Assembly: GCA_029261815.1 (NCBI GenBank)
Contig: JAJDAQ010000098.1
Span: 1 to 64,000, forward strand
Reading direction: 5' to 3'
Source of the DNA: Deltaproteobacteria bacterium
GTDB lineage: Bacteria > Myxococcota_A > UBA9160 > UBA6930
Length of the DNA stretch: 64,000 nt
Positions 50,750 through 59,330 of this stretch are shown here, in pieces. A program made the position numbers and the translations under genes. The stretch's first letter is position 1, and each line of letters begins with the position of its first letter. The notes under the pieces are model-generated. The model was not told the origin of the DNA. It did not search any database and saw only the letters and a program-made list of their open reading frames with translations.

Positions 50750-51517
50750 CTAGTGATTCCACCAGGGACGATCCGAGAACGCTCGCAGGTCGAGTTCATG
50801 GGTCCAGGCCGAGCGATGCTGTTGGGCGACGTGGAAGTAGGTCTCCGCGACCTCGGCCGGAACCAGGAGCCCATCGTTCTCGAGACCCCGCGCCTCGCGG
50901 AGTTGCTGAAAGCGTTCCGGCCCGAGCATCTTGCCGAGCGTGTCCGGTGCATCGACCGCGCCGTCGATCAAGATGTGGGCGACGTGGATCCCCTTCGGCG
51001 AGAACTCGGCGTTGAGCGTCTGGCAGAGCATGCGACGCCCACCCATTGCCGCCGCGTGCGAGTGCTGGCCTGCATTCCCGCGAACGGCCGCTGTCGCCGA
51101 AGTCACCAGGAGCGTGCCACTTCCCCGCGCTTCCATCGCCGGGAAGATCGAGGTCGCGGTCCGGAAAAGGGCAAAGGTCGCCAGCCGCCAACCGACCTCG
51201 AACGCCTTGGCGCTCGTATCCGCCAACGCGCGATCGCCGATCTGCGCGCCGAGGTTGAAGACGACGGCTTCGATCGGGCCGATTTCGGCCTCGATGGCGG
51301 CAGCGCGTTCTTCGATGGCGCCATCTTCGATCGCGTTGAGCAGGAAGCCGGATGCCGAGCCTCCCTCCTTCTCGATGTCACTTACCAGGCGGTCCAATCC
51401 GGCCTGGTCGCTGCGTCGGCACAAGACCGCGTGGTATCCGGCCCGCGCAAACCGCGCGCCCACGTGGCCGCCGATTCCGGCGCCAGCACCAATGACGAGA
51501 CAAACAGGCTTCACCAC
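50750..51517 (-). CDS. SDR-family protein with altered catalytic residues
   Basis: 255 residues from a GTG at 51517 with GAGGAG nine bases upstream; another GTG follows directly. The Rossmann motif is GAGAGIGG (10-17), and NLGAQIG holds the usual NAG-like turn. Where classical members have Tyr-x3-Lys, this one has His154-AAA-Met158 (HSHAAAMGG), and the Ser strand reads VTSATAAV. It therefore lacks the standard acid and the lysine that lowers its pKa. NEFSPKGIHVAHILIDGAV-like sequence follows and is conserved in a subgroup I have seen before. It may be a non-catalytic or unusual reductase. Confidence 0.8.
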   Translation of the reverse strand: MVKPVCLVIGAGAGIGGHVGARFARAGYHAVLCRRSDQAGLDRLVSDIEKEGGSASGFLLNAIEDGAIEERAAAIEAEIGPIEAVVFNLGAQIGDRALADTSAKAFEVGWRLATFALFRTATSIFPAMEARGSGTLLVTSATAAVRGNAGQHSHAAAMGGRRMLCQTLNAEFSPKGIHVAHILIDGAVDAPDTLGKMLGPERFQQLREARGLENDGLLVPAEVAETYFHVAQQHRSAWTHELDLRAFSDRPWWNH

Positions 51518-51616
51518 GGACTCACTCCTCAGACGCGACGAACGTATGCTACGCGAGGACAGTGGCCCCTGCTTCTTCACCCTGTGTCAGCGCTGAACGC
51601 TACGCTCCCGGATCTC

Positions 51617-51955
51617 ATGACCGAACCCAGCGACTATCCCGAGAAGACCTGCACGATCGACCGACTCGTCCGCCACAAACGCCTCGTCGAGGCCGCGCTG
51701 GCCGGAAAGAAGACAGAGCAACGGCGCGACGGTGTCTACGCCTACCCGGGCGAGACCTTCGAACTCGAGGGCCAAACGTTCGAAGTAACTGGGCTCACCC
51801 ATGATCGATTGGGCGACATGACCGAAGCCGACGCACAGGCGGAAGGCTATGGCGACCTCGAAGCCTACAAGGACCTGATCCTGCGCATGCATCGCGGCAT
51901 GGCCTGGGACGTGGAGCACCGCGTCTGGGTCCACCGCTTCCAACGCGTGGAGTAG
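51617..51955 (+). CDS. ASCH-domain protein
   Basis: 112 residues from ATG 51617; the frame is open far upstream but that part is the shadow of the SDR gene. The core YPGETFELEGQTFEVTGLTHDRLGDM and DAQAEGYGDLEAYKDLILRMH match the ASCH fold, a small PUA-like beta-barrel that binds RNA or modified nucleotides. Cytoplasmic. A role in RNA or nucleotide handling is the general expectation. Convergent with the LLM gene at 51974. Confidence 0.72.
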   Translation: MTEPSDYPEKTCTIDRLVRHKRLVEAALAGKKTEQRRDGVYAYPGETFELEGQTFEVTGLTHDRLGDMTEADAQAEGYGDLEAYKDLILRMHRGMAWDVEHRVWVHRFQRVE

Positions 51956-51973
51956 GTCCCGCGCGGGGACCTC

Positions 51974-52963
51974 TCACCCAGCGACGTGCGGCAGAACCTG
52001 GTCAGTGAACAGGCCGAATGTCTTCTCGCTCAACGGGGACAGGAGTAGCGAATCGAGCGGGACCTCTTCCTCGAGACGCTTCAACTGGTCGACCACCCGC
52101 TCGGGACAACCGTGGATGACGACGTCCGTGAGATAGTGCTCCTCGGGATCCGTCGGCTTGCCGTCCTCTCGAAACGCAGCGAGCGCTTCTTTCGGCAGAT
52201 AGGAGCTGGCCGTCCACTTCGCGCCGCGCCGTGCGATCGCTTCCGCTTCCGAATCGGTCGGTGCCACCGCGACAAGGCGACCGACCGGGATCTCTCGCCC
52301 ACCCGTCTCGTGCCCGGCACTCGCAAGGCCATCGAAGAACAGCCGCTTCTTGCGCGCGATCTCGCCGTGAGCGGAGTGCGGATCCATCAGGATCGAGAGC
52401 CCCTGCGCCGCCGCCCACTCGATGGCTCCCGGCGAGGTCGCCGCAACCCATGCGGGCGGGTGCGGTCGCTGAGCCGGCTTGGGCAGGACCTCGATCCCAT
52501 CGAAAGAATGGAAGCGCCCTTGATAGGTCAGCTTCTCTTGCGTCCATGCGGCCAACACGATCTCGACTGCTTCCCGGAAGCGCTCGGCACTTTCTTCGGG
52601 CGGTACGCCGAAGACTGCGAATTCTGCCGGGTCGAAGCCGCGACCCGCGCCCCAGTTGATGCGTCCGCCTGTGAGCACATCGAGCAGGGCGATCTCCTCG
52701 GCAATCCGCAACGGGTGGTAGAGCGCCGCGAGCGTGACCGCGGTGCCGATCCGCAAGTTCCGCGTACGTCCCGCTACGTGCGCGGCCATCACGTGCACCG
52801 ACGGACAGACGCTGTAGCCAGTGAAATGATGCTCGGCGAGCCACACGGCGTCGTAGCCGGACTGGTCCATGTGCTCGATACGACTGAGCGCCCGTTCATA
52901 GACGGATTCGAGCGGGAGGCTCCGGTCTCGCCACCCAAAGAACTGGAGGACGCCGACCTTCAT
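51974..52963 (-). CDS. LLM-class flavin-dependent oxidoreductase
   Basis: 329 residues. Bacterial-luciferase-like barrel: YDAVWLAEHHFTGYSVCPSV, IGTAVTLAALYHPLRIAEEI, GGRINWGAGRGFDPAEFAVFG and HPPAWVAATSPGAIEWAAAQG. It should be an FMN (or F420) monooxygenase or reductase. It starts inside the stop of the BtrH-like gene (ATGA overlap), so the two are strictly coupled. It belongs to a different subgroup from the F420-type LLM at 40153. Confidence 0.9.
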   Translation of the reverse strand: MKVGVLQFFGWRDRSLPLESVYERALSRIEHMDQSGYDAVWLAEHHFTGYSVCPSVHVMAAHVAGRTRNLRIGTAVTLAALYHPLRIAEEIALLDVLTGGRINWGAGRGFDPAEFAVFGVPPEESAERFREAVEIVLAAWTQEKLTYQGRFHSFDGIEVLPKPAQRPHPPAWVAATSPGAIEWAAAQGLSILMDPHSAHGEIARKKRLFFDGLASAGHETGGREIPVGRLVAVAPTDSEAEAIARRGAKWTASSYLPKEALAAFREDGKPTDPEEHYLTDVVIHGCPERVVDQLKRLEEEVPLDSLLLSPLSEKTFGLFTDQVLPHVAG

Positions 52964-53982
52964 ACCGTGCGTGCCTGCCCTTCCGCTAGCCGCTCGAAAA
53001 GAGCGGTCTCGCGTTCAGCGATGACGGTCGCCAGCGCACTGGCCTCTGCCCAGGGATCCTCGCCGTCGGAAGCCTTCCAAAGCAATCCGGCAAGCGCGGT
53101 CCATCCGTCCGCGGCTTCAGTGGCAAGCGACGCCGCCTCACGGGGCACCCGATCGGGATCTTGCCGATGCGCCCAGTCGAGAAAACCCGCATAGAGGCGA
53201 CGGAAATTTCCGCCGCCGTTGCCGAACTTCTCGATCGCACTGGCGTTGAAACTCGCAAGCGCGCGGCCGCCTTCCGCTTCGGCCCAGCCCGGAATCTCCG
53301 CAGCCAGACGGTGGATCCCTGCCAACCCCGACGTCGTATCGGGTCGATCCAAGGGAGATGTCGCCTTCGGTTGATCCTCGCCCAGCATCCGATTCGTGCA
53401 GCGCTCGAGTGCGAGCCGGCTCGCCTCGACGAGGTCGTGTTCCACGGTGCCATCCCCGAAGCGTCCCCAGAGGTTCTGGGTCGAGAGCCCCTCGCTCGGG
53501 TTTCGCGACTCCATGAGTGCAGCGAGGGAACATGTTTCAGGTTCGTCGCGGACCCGGTCGGCGATGTAGACCTCGGCCGCTTCGTCATCGAAGCCGAGCA
53601 AGATGAAACGATGACCCGGGAAGTGCACCTTGTACTCGCGATAGTCGAGGTAGAAGATGTCGCCTGACAACATCGTCGGTCGGCCCGCGAGCACTTCGCT
53701 GCGGACTTGCTGCCAGGCCCGATCGTTGTCGGCCTCGGTCGCTTCTTCGTACGCGACGCCCAGTGCGGCCGCGAGGTCCAGCTCCATCGTGCTCGTCCGA
53801 CCAAAGGCCACCGGTCCGAGGCCCGGCATCGGCATCACCATGCAATCCACACCGGCGCCGAGCCCGAACACGACGTCTTCTGGCAGTTCGAGTCCACTGT
53901 AGTGCGCCAGCAACCCGCGCATCGCGACGCTGCCGCAATGCTCGCCCGGAAAGATCTGGAATCCGTCGATCATGTGTCTCAT
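52960..53982 (-). CDS. BtrH N-terminal domain / DUF4872 protein
   Basis: 340 residues. The N-terminal papain-like segment has Cys16 in GEHCGSVAMRGLL and His in HFPGHRFILLGFDD (120 or 124), then VYIADRV with an Asp; together they look like a Cys-His-Asp catalytic set. In butirosin synthesis BtrH transfers an acyl side chain from a carrier protein onto the antibiotic. The C-terminal half is helical and matches the DUF4872 pattern. No carrier protein or biosynthetic gene is near, so a different acyl substrate is expected. Overlaps the downstream LLM gene by four bases. Confidence 0.8.
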   Translation of the reverse strand: MRHMIDGFQIFPGEHCGSVAMRGLLAHYSGLELPEDVVFGLGAGVDCMVMPMPGLGPVAFGRTSTMELDLAAALGVAYEEATEADNDRAWQQVRSEVLAGRPTMLSGDIFYLDYREYKVHFPGHRFILLGFDDEAAEVYIADRVRDEPETCSLAALMESRNPSEGLSTQNLWGRFGDGTVEHDLVEASRLALERCTNRMLGEDQPKATSPLDRPDTTSGLAGIHRLAAEIPGWAEAEGGRALASFNASAIEKFGNGGGNFRRLYAGFLDWAHRQDPDRVPREAASLATEAADGWTALAGLLWKASDGEDPWAEASALATVIAERETALFERLAEGQARTV

Positions 53983-54044
53983 GGTGCGCTCCCGCTCGTA
54001 CCTGCGCAGGTTAACGCGCCCCCGCTCGGCAGCCCGCCGCCGCG

Positions 54045-55217
54045 TCAGTCCACGCGCCCGAGAATCGCTCCGCTCATCCCCGCCGAAACCAGGACGTGTT
54101 CCACGTCCTTGACCTGGTTCGCCGCGGTCCCACGAACCTGGCGGACTGCCTCAGCCACGTTGTTCATGCCGTGGATATAGGCCTCTCCGATGTGCCCGCC
54201 GTTGGGACTCACCGGGATCGAACCGTCGAGATCGATCTGACCATCCTTCACGAACTCGGCCGCTTCGCCGGGTCGGCAGAAGCCGTTCGCCTCCAGATGC
54301 CAGTAGATCGCGATCGTGAAGTGGTCGTAGAGCATGCCCACCTGCATGTCGTCCGGGCGCAGGCCCGTGCGAGCGTATAGCTCCTTGGCACATGCAACAC
54401 TCGCATCGAGGCGCGTTACGTCCTCGTGGTAGTAGCTCGTCACGGTTTCGAAATCGCGCGGGATCGCCTGCGTCGCATGAAGGATTCGAACCGGCGGTTG
54501 CTTCAGATCGCGGGCGCGCTCGATGCTGGTCACGACGAATGCGACCGCACCATCACTTTCTTGCGTGCAGTCGAGCAAGCGAAAGATCGGCTCGACGATC
54601 CACCGCGATTCCTGATGGTCTGCCACCGTGATCGGCTTCTTGTAGAACCAGGCGTTGGGGTTGGTCGCCGCGTACTTGCGGAGCTGAACTGAAACGTGCG
54701 CGAAGTCTTCGTTGCAAACGCCATATTGGTGCATGTAGCGCTGCGCCTGTACCGAGGTCCACGCCGCCGCGGTCGCCGATCCGAACGGAAGGCTCCATTC
54801 GATGAAGCCCGTTCCGGCCCCAGGTGCGCCGCCCGTGTTCCCCATCTGGGATTGCCCGAAGCGAAACTCCGAGCGTTCGTTCATCGCGCGGTAGCCCACC
54901 ACGATGTCGGCCAGGCCAGAATCGACCGCCGCCATTGCATGCGCCAACGGCCCGACGGACCCCCCGCCGCCATGCCCTACGCGCGAGGAGAATCGGAGGT
55001 TCGCGATGCCGAGGGAGCGAACCAGATCGACGTCCTCATTGTTGTCGATCGTGAAGGTCGACATCCCGTCGACATCCGCCGGCGCGAGACCTGCGTCGTC
55101 AAGCGCGGCCTTGATCGCCTCGCACGCGAGCTGAAGCTCGCTCCGACCGGAGTTCTTCGAGAACTCGGTCTGCCCGATGCCGACGATGGCGGCGTTCGAA
55201 CGAGCCGTTCGAGTCAC
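54045..55217 (-). CDS. Thiolase-like protein without nucleophilic Cys (SCP2/Ltp2 type)
   Basis: 390 residues from a GTG at 55217, overlapping the DUF35 stop (GTGA). Thiolase fold: AIVGIGQTEFSKNSGRSELQ at the start, and NGGHIGEAYIHG near the end. Where thiolases carry the nucleophilic cysteine (CxSG), this reads GHGGGGSVGPLAHAMA (about 81-96). The C-terminal Cys of condensing thiolases is also not evident. Ltp2-like members with this loop work with a DUF35 partner as retro-aldolases in steroid side-chain cleavage. That is the best inference here, given the coupled DUF35 gene. Confidence 0.87.
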   Translation of the reverse strand: MTRTARSNAAIVGIGQTEFSKNSGRSELQLACEAIKAALDDAGLAPADVDGMSTFTIDNNEDVDLVRSLGIANLRFSSRVGHGGGGSVGPLAHAMAAVDSGLADIVVGYRAMNERSEFRFGQSQMGNTGGAPGAGTGFIEWSLPFGSATAAAWTSVQAQRYMHQYGVCNEDFAHVSVQLRKYAATNPNAWFYKKPITVADHQESRWIVEPIFRLLDCTQESDGAVAFVVTSIERARDLKQPPVRILHATQAIPRDFETVTSYYHEDVTRLDASVACAKELYARTGLRPDDMQVGMLYDHFTIAIYWHLEANGFCRPGEAAEFVKDGQIDLDGSIPVSPNGGHIGEAYIHGMNNVAEAVRQVRGTAANQVKDVEHVLVSAGMSGAILGRVD

Positions 55218-55642
55218 GCCTTGCCGCCCGGCCGCGCTTGCGGGCGAAACTGGTGAACGGCTCCATCCGACGCGGTCGCCACGAAGAAGACCTCGAGTGG
55301 CATCCCGGTCTCGATGGCTTCTTCGGCGACCCCGCACAGATTCGACAGCATCCGGATCCCGCCCTCTTCGAGCTCCACGAGGGCGATCAGGTTGCCCGGT
55401 GGAAACATGGGCAGCGGCGGATGCACGGGCTTCGCCCACGAATACAACGTGGCGCGTCCGGAGAGTTCGACGATCTCGGGATCGAGCGATTGGCACGCCG
55501 GACACATCGGCCGCGGCGGGAAGCGAAAGGTCTCGCACTGACGGCAGCGCTGCCCAAGGAGCACGCCTCGCTGGCAGCCTTCCCAGAAGAAGGCGCTGTC
55601 GCGGGTGGGCTGGGGCGCGGGACGCAAGGGCGCATCGGTCAC
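55214..55642 (-). CDS. DUF35 zinc-ribbon/OB-fold protein, thiolase partner
   Basis: 142 residues from a GTG at 55642 with GAGGT upstream. The rubredoxin-like zinc ribbon is CRQC plus CPAC (near 37-55), followed by an OB-fold with GRATLYSWAKPVHPP and LIALVELEEGGIRMLSNL. DUF35 proteins bind acyl-CoA and form complexes with Ltp2-type thiolases. It lies 10 bases after the CoA-transferase stop and overlaps the thiolase start. Confidence 0.88.
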   Translation of the reverse strand: MTDAPLRPAPQPTRDSAFFWEGCQRGVLLGQRCRQCETFRFPPRPMCPACQSLDPEIVELSGRATLYSWAKPVHPPLPMFPPGNLIALVELEEGGIRMLSNLCGVAEEAIETGMPLEVFFVATASDGAVHQFRPQARPGGKA

Positions 55643-55652
55643 GCAAGCGACC

Positions 55653-58151
55653 TCATGGCTTCGGCGCCCAGGGAGACTCCGCCCCGCCGGCCGCACCCAG
55701 CGTCGGGTTCACGGTCTCGTCGCCGACCGCGCCCGACGCGAAGAGTTCGTCGATGGCCTCCTCATCGAAACCTACATCGGCCAGGATCTGGCGGGTGTCC
55801 GCTCCCACCAGCAACGGCGGAATTTGGATCCGCGCAGGCGTTGCCGAGAAGGTGACGGCTGCGCCGACCTGGCCGATCTCGCGGACCACCGGATGCGGGT
55901 AGCGCGCGATCCACTGGCGCTCGAGGGCGCCCGGGTCATCCCACATTTCTGCGCCGGCGGTTTCGGAAGAGACCTCGCACGGAACCCCGGCGAGATCGAG
56001 CCTCTCCTGCCAGACCACAGCAGGCTGTCCCAGGAGCGTGCGCCCGATTCGCTCGGTCAACTCCGCATCCTTGTCAGCGCGACTGGCGGCGGTCTCGAAC
56101 CGGCCGCCGCCACCGAACGCGTCGTCTTCGAGCGCGGTGCCCAATGCGGCCCAGTGCGCATCACGGTAGAGCGACAAGCACAACCATCCGGCCGCAGTCG
56201 GATAGAGGCGTACGCCGGCGGAGAATCCGAGCTGTTCGGCATCCAGCCGAGGCCGATCGAATCCTTCGCCGTCGGGTGACGCAACCGCGTAAGAGGTATT
56301 GAGGAGCTGTGCATTGACGATCGCCGTCTCCACGAACTGTCCCCTGCCTGTACGCTCGCGGTCAAACAGCGCCTGGCACATCGCGATGGCGGCGAGGAAC
56401 CCGTTTCCGGTATCGCCCATGTTCGTGAGTGACCACATCGGTCGGCCTCCCCGCCCGCAACCACCGTCTTCCCACTCGACACCGGCGAGGCAAGCACCCG
56501 TCTGATCGTTTCCGGGCAACGACTCCCTGGGGCCTCGCTCGAAACCACGCGTGTGACAGTAGACGAGGCGTGGAAATCGATCCCGGAGACTCTCGTAGTC
56601 GATACCGAGCTTGACCGCTGCCGGGTATCGCATGTTATGCATGAGCACGTCTGCCCAGCCGATCAGCTTCTCGACCGCGGCGCCTGCGCCTTCGTGCTTC
56701 AGATTGATCGCGATGCTGGTCTTGCCGCGATTGCAACACATTGCGATCTGGTTCTGGTGCCAATACCAGTCATGCATCGCGTTGATCTTGATCACGGTCG
56801 CGCCCAGATCGCTCAGGATCTGCGTGGCGTACGGCCCGGCAACCGCGAGTCCAAAGTCGAGGACTTTCACGCCCGCCAGCGGCCCCCCTTCGAGAGGGGT
56901 CGCCGGACTGCGGCGCGCTGCGCTTCGCAACGCGTCCTTGGCTTCCGCTCGCACGACCTCGGTATCGGCACCGGCCTCCACCGGCGCGTGGCCGACCCGA
57001 CCCGGACTCGATTCGAGTTGATAGGCCACGCCAACCGCACGAATCGCTCCGAGTTCGGCATCATCGATCTCGGTGACGCATCCGTCCTCGAAGAGAAGCG
57101 AATCGGACAGGCCTTCCTCCGGGGAGAGCACTTTCTGGATGCAGACGCCGGCATCGGCGCCGGCCTTCGTCCACTCATCCGCTGTGAACTTCCGGATCGT
57201 CTCCGCCATCGGTCCCCAGTAATGGTGGAGGACGAAGATCTCCTCCGGCCCGAGACCGATCCGATCCGGATCCTGGCGCACACTGAGATCGGCGTTGGCT
57301 TCGAGTGTGTCGCCCTCCCCGGCAGCCAGGACGAAACGGGGGTTCGGCGGCCAACAATGGACCCAACGGCCGTCTGCACACTCGAAGAGGCCTTTGGGCG
57401 AGCGGCTATCGCCGACCCACGTCATGAAGCCCGGCGCGCTGTAGTTCTCGGCGCGCCCGTAGGACATGACGCCGGCAGCCAGGGCGCCGCGCATCAACGA
57501 GGTCTCGACCCATTGGCCTCGTCCCGTTCGTTCGCGCGCAAGTAGGGCCGCACTGATACCGGTGGCGGCGGCATAGCATGCGCCGAGGCTCGGAAACCGC
57601 GATGCCGGAAACAGCGGTCCCTCTCTCGCTGCTCCCTGTAGCGCCTCGGGCGGCGCCTCGAAGTCCGGATAAAGAGGCGGGTCCCCGGCCAGGCGCGGTG
57701 CGGCGCCGCCTGCCCAACCACGTTGCTCCCACTGCAAGCCACTCCGGGCAGCAACCAGCGCGTCGAGACCGGGCCGGTCCGCGTGTTCGTTGTCACGGCC
57801 GTAGCCCGTGATCGAGCAGTAGATCAATGCCGGGTTGAGGGCCGCCAGCGTGTCGTAATCGACTCCGAGACGCTGGGTGACGCCGGGCCGGAAGGATTCG
57901 ACCAGAACATCGGCTGTGGCTGCCAGAGACCGAAAGAGCTCCAGATCCGCGGAGTCCTTGAGATCGAAGACCGCGCTGCGCTTGCCTCGCTGCCAGGCGC
58001 GGTAGCCCAGCTCGCCGCGAAACGGGTCGCCGCCCGGCGGCTCGATCTTCGTGACCACGGCCCCATGGTCGGCCAACAACATCGTGGCCATCGGGCCCGC
58101 CGTTCCCCATGAGAGATCGAGCACCTGGATTCCATCGAGTACGCCTGACAT
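55653..58151 (-). CDS. Tandem-fused CaiB/BaiF (class III) CoA-transferase
   Basis: 832 residues, twice the usual 400. The first copy spans about 1-400 (LDGIQVLDLSWGTAGPMATM, LADHGAVVTKIEPPGGDPFR, catalytic-type Asp130 in RPGLDALVAARSG). The second is about 425-820 (LAGVKVLDFGLAVAGPYATQ, Asp549 in PGNDQTGACLAG). Both copies keep TGRGQxVET. Class III enzymes are normally interlocked homodimers, so a fused pair could fold as one intramolecular dimer. It should move CoA between an acyl-CoA and a free acid. Position between the amidohydrolase and the DUF35/thiolase genes points to activation of a carboxylic acid. Confidence 0.92.
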   Translation of the reverse strand: MSGVLDGIQVLDLSWGTAGPMATMLLADHGAVVTKIEPPGGDPFRGELGYRAWQRGKRSAVFDLKDSADLELFRSLAATADVLVESFRPGVTQRLGVDYDTLAALNPALIYCSITGYGRDNEHADRPGLDALVAARSGLQWEQRGWAGGAAPRLAGDPPLYPDFEAPPEALQGAAREGPLFPASRFPSLGACYAAATGISAALLARERTGRGQWVETSLMRGALAAGVMSYGRAENYSAPGFMTWVGDSRSPKGLFECADGRWVHCWPPNPRFVLAAGEGDTLEANADLSVRQDPDRIGLGPEEIFVLHHYWGPMAETIRKFTADEWTKAGADAGVCIQKVLSPEEGLSDSLLFEDGCVTEIDDAELGAIRAVGVAYQLESSPGRVGHAPVEAGADTEVVRAEAKDALRSAARRSPATPLEGGPLAGVKVLDFGLAVAGPYATQILSDLGATVIKINAMHDWYWHQNQIAMCCNRGKTSIAINLKHEGAGAAVEKLIGWADVLMHNMRYPAAVKLGIDYESLRDRFPRLVYCHTRGFERGPRESLPGNDQTGACLAGVEWEDGGCGRGGRPMWSLTNMGDTGNGFLAAIAMCQALFDRERTGRGQFVETAIVNAQLLNTSYAVASPDGEGFDRPRLDAEQLGFSAGVRLYPTAAGWLCLSLYRDAHWAALGTALEDDAFGGGGRFETAASRADKDAELTERIGRTLLGQPAVVWQERLDLAGVPCEVSSETAGAEMWDDPGALERQWIARYPHPVVREIGQVGAAVTFSATPARIQIPPLLVGADTRQILADVGFDEEAIDELFASGAVGDETVNPTLGAAGGAESPWAPKP

Positions 58152-58174
58152 GAAGTCTCCGCTCTCGTTCGCCG

Positions 58175-59239
58175 CTATGCGACGCCGTACATGCGAGCGC
58201 CGTTCTGCCACGTGATCTGATGGATCTCGGCTTCGGGCACACCGGCGAACTGCTCCTCGACCTTGGCACCTGCATTCGGCCAGTTGCAAACGGGGTGCGG
58301 GAAGTCAGTCGACCAAAGCAAGTTGTCGAGGCCGATCTCGTGGCGCAATTCCACACCTTCCGGTTCGTGGACAAAGGTGACGGCCATCTGGTTGTGGAAG
58401 TAGGTCGACGGAAGCTCCTTCATCTCGGGAAACTCGTAGTGATGATCCATTCGACTATCGAGGTAACGGATGAAGCCGGGCAGCCAGAACAGGCCGGGCT
58501 CGACGAAGACGACCTTCAGCTTGGGATGGCGCTCCAGGACACCGGTAAAGATGTACCAACAGAGCGTCTCTGCGATGGCGAAGCCCGGAAGCGCGGTAAA
58601 GATGCCCTTCTGCGGCGTCGGGTCTCGCCGAAACACTTCCCATAGCGAGTTCTTCAGTGTGAGGTGATTCGCGACGACGACACCCGTCTCTTCGAATGCG
58701 TGCCACAACTTTTCGTAGCGTGCGTCGTGGTAGTCGGGCATCCCGAGTTCGGTGGGAAAGTTGGGCACCTGGATCGAACGCGCGCCCAGGTCTGCGAGCC
58801 GGTACACCTCGGACGCCGCGTAGTCGATGTCGATGAGTGGAAGCTGGTAGGTGATGAGAATGCGCTTCGGATCGACCGACGCGAAGTCGTGCAGCGAGTT
58901 GTTGTAGGCCGTCGCACACTCCTTCCAGGCGTCGCCAATGTGATAGACCTTGCTCGTGAAGTCGAACTCGGAGTACATCACCTCGCACTCGACGCCGTCT
59001 GCATCCATCGCTTCGAGGCGTGCGGTGGAGTTGAAGTAACCCGGGTGACTCGCGGCCTCGAGGTCCACGAAGTCTTCGAGCTCCAGGGTTTCGCCGGCCT
59101 GCTGCTCGTCGCGCTGCTGGTCGTGCTTTGCCATCCCTTCGTCCCAGGCCGCGTGGTACTTGGTCGCGAGGTTCAATTTGACCTGGTCACCCGTGATGAC
59201 GCAGTGGGAATCAGCAGAGAAGAGTCTGCGTTCGGACAT
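58175..59239 (-). CDS. Amidohydrolase family protein (amidohydrolase 2 type), copy 2
   Basis: 354 residues. Motifs: LFSADSHCVITGD (D-x-H-like), VVANHLTLK, EPGLFWLPGFIRYLDSRMDH, LLWSTDFPHPVCNWPN. The family uses one or two divalent metals for hydrolysis or decarboxylation. It is first in the operon with the CoA-transferase (23 bases), DUF35 and thiolase genes, and is divergent from the MarR gene at 59330, suggesting MarR control. Confidence 0.9.
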   Translation of the reverse strand: MSERRLFSADSHCVITGDQVKLNLATKYHAAWDEGMAKHDQQRDEQQAGETLELEDFVDLEAASHPGYFNSTARLEAMDADGVECEVMYSEFDFTSKVYHIGDAWKECATAYNNSLHDFASVDPKRILITYQLPLIDIDYAASEVYRLADLGARSIQVPNFPTELGMPDYHDARYEKLWHAFEETGVVVANHLTLKNSLWEVFRRDPTPQKGIFTALPGFAIAETLCWYIFTGVLERHPKLKVVFVEPGLFWLPGFIRYLDSRMDHHYEFPEMKELPSTYFHNQMAVTFVHEPEGVELRHEIGLDNLLWSTDFPHPVCNWPNAGAKVEEQFAGVPEAEIHQITWQNGARMYGVA

Positions 59240-59301
59240 GTCACACTCCTTGTGGCGGGAACGCGCTCTTCGGCGCCCGTTGTGGGTACACTACGCGACG
59301 T

Positions 59302-59330
59302 CTGACAATTAGAAAAGAAATTTTTATACA
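59302..59330 (+). promoter_or_regulatory. AT-rich element before MarR gene, promoter-like
   Basis: In a GC-rich region, bases 59302-59330 are strongly AT-rich. CTGACA and TATACA are spaced by exactly 17 bases, resembling -35 and -10 boxes, but the -10 box touches the annotated ATG at 59330. Transcription would then start inside the gene, and the real start could be the ATG at 59339. Alternatively the element is an operator or promoter for the divergent amidohydrolase operon. Confidence 0.3.
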
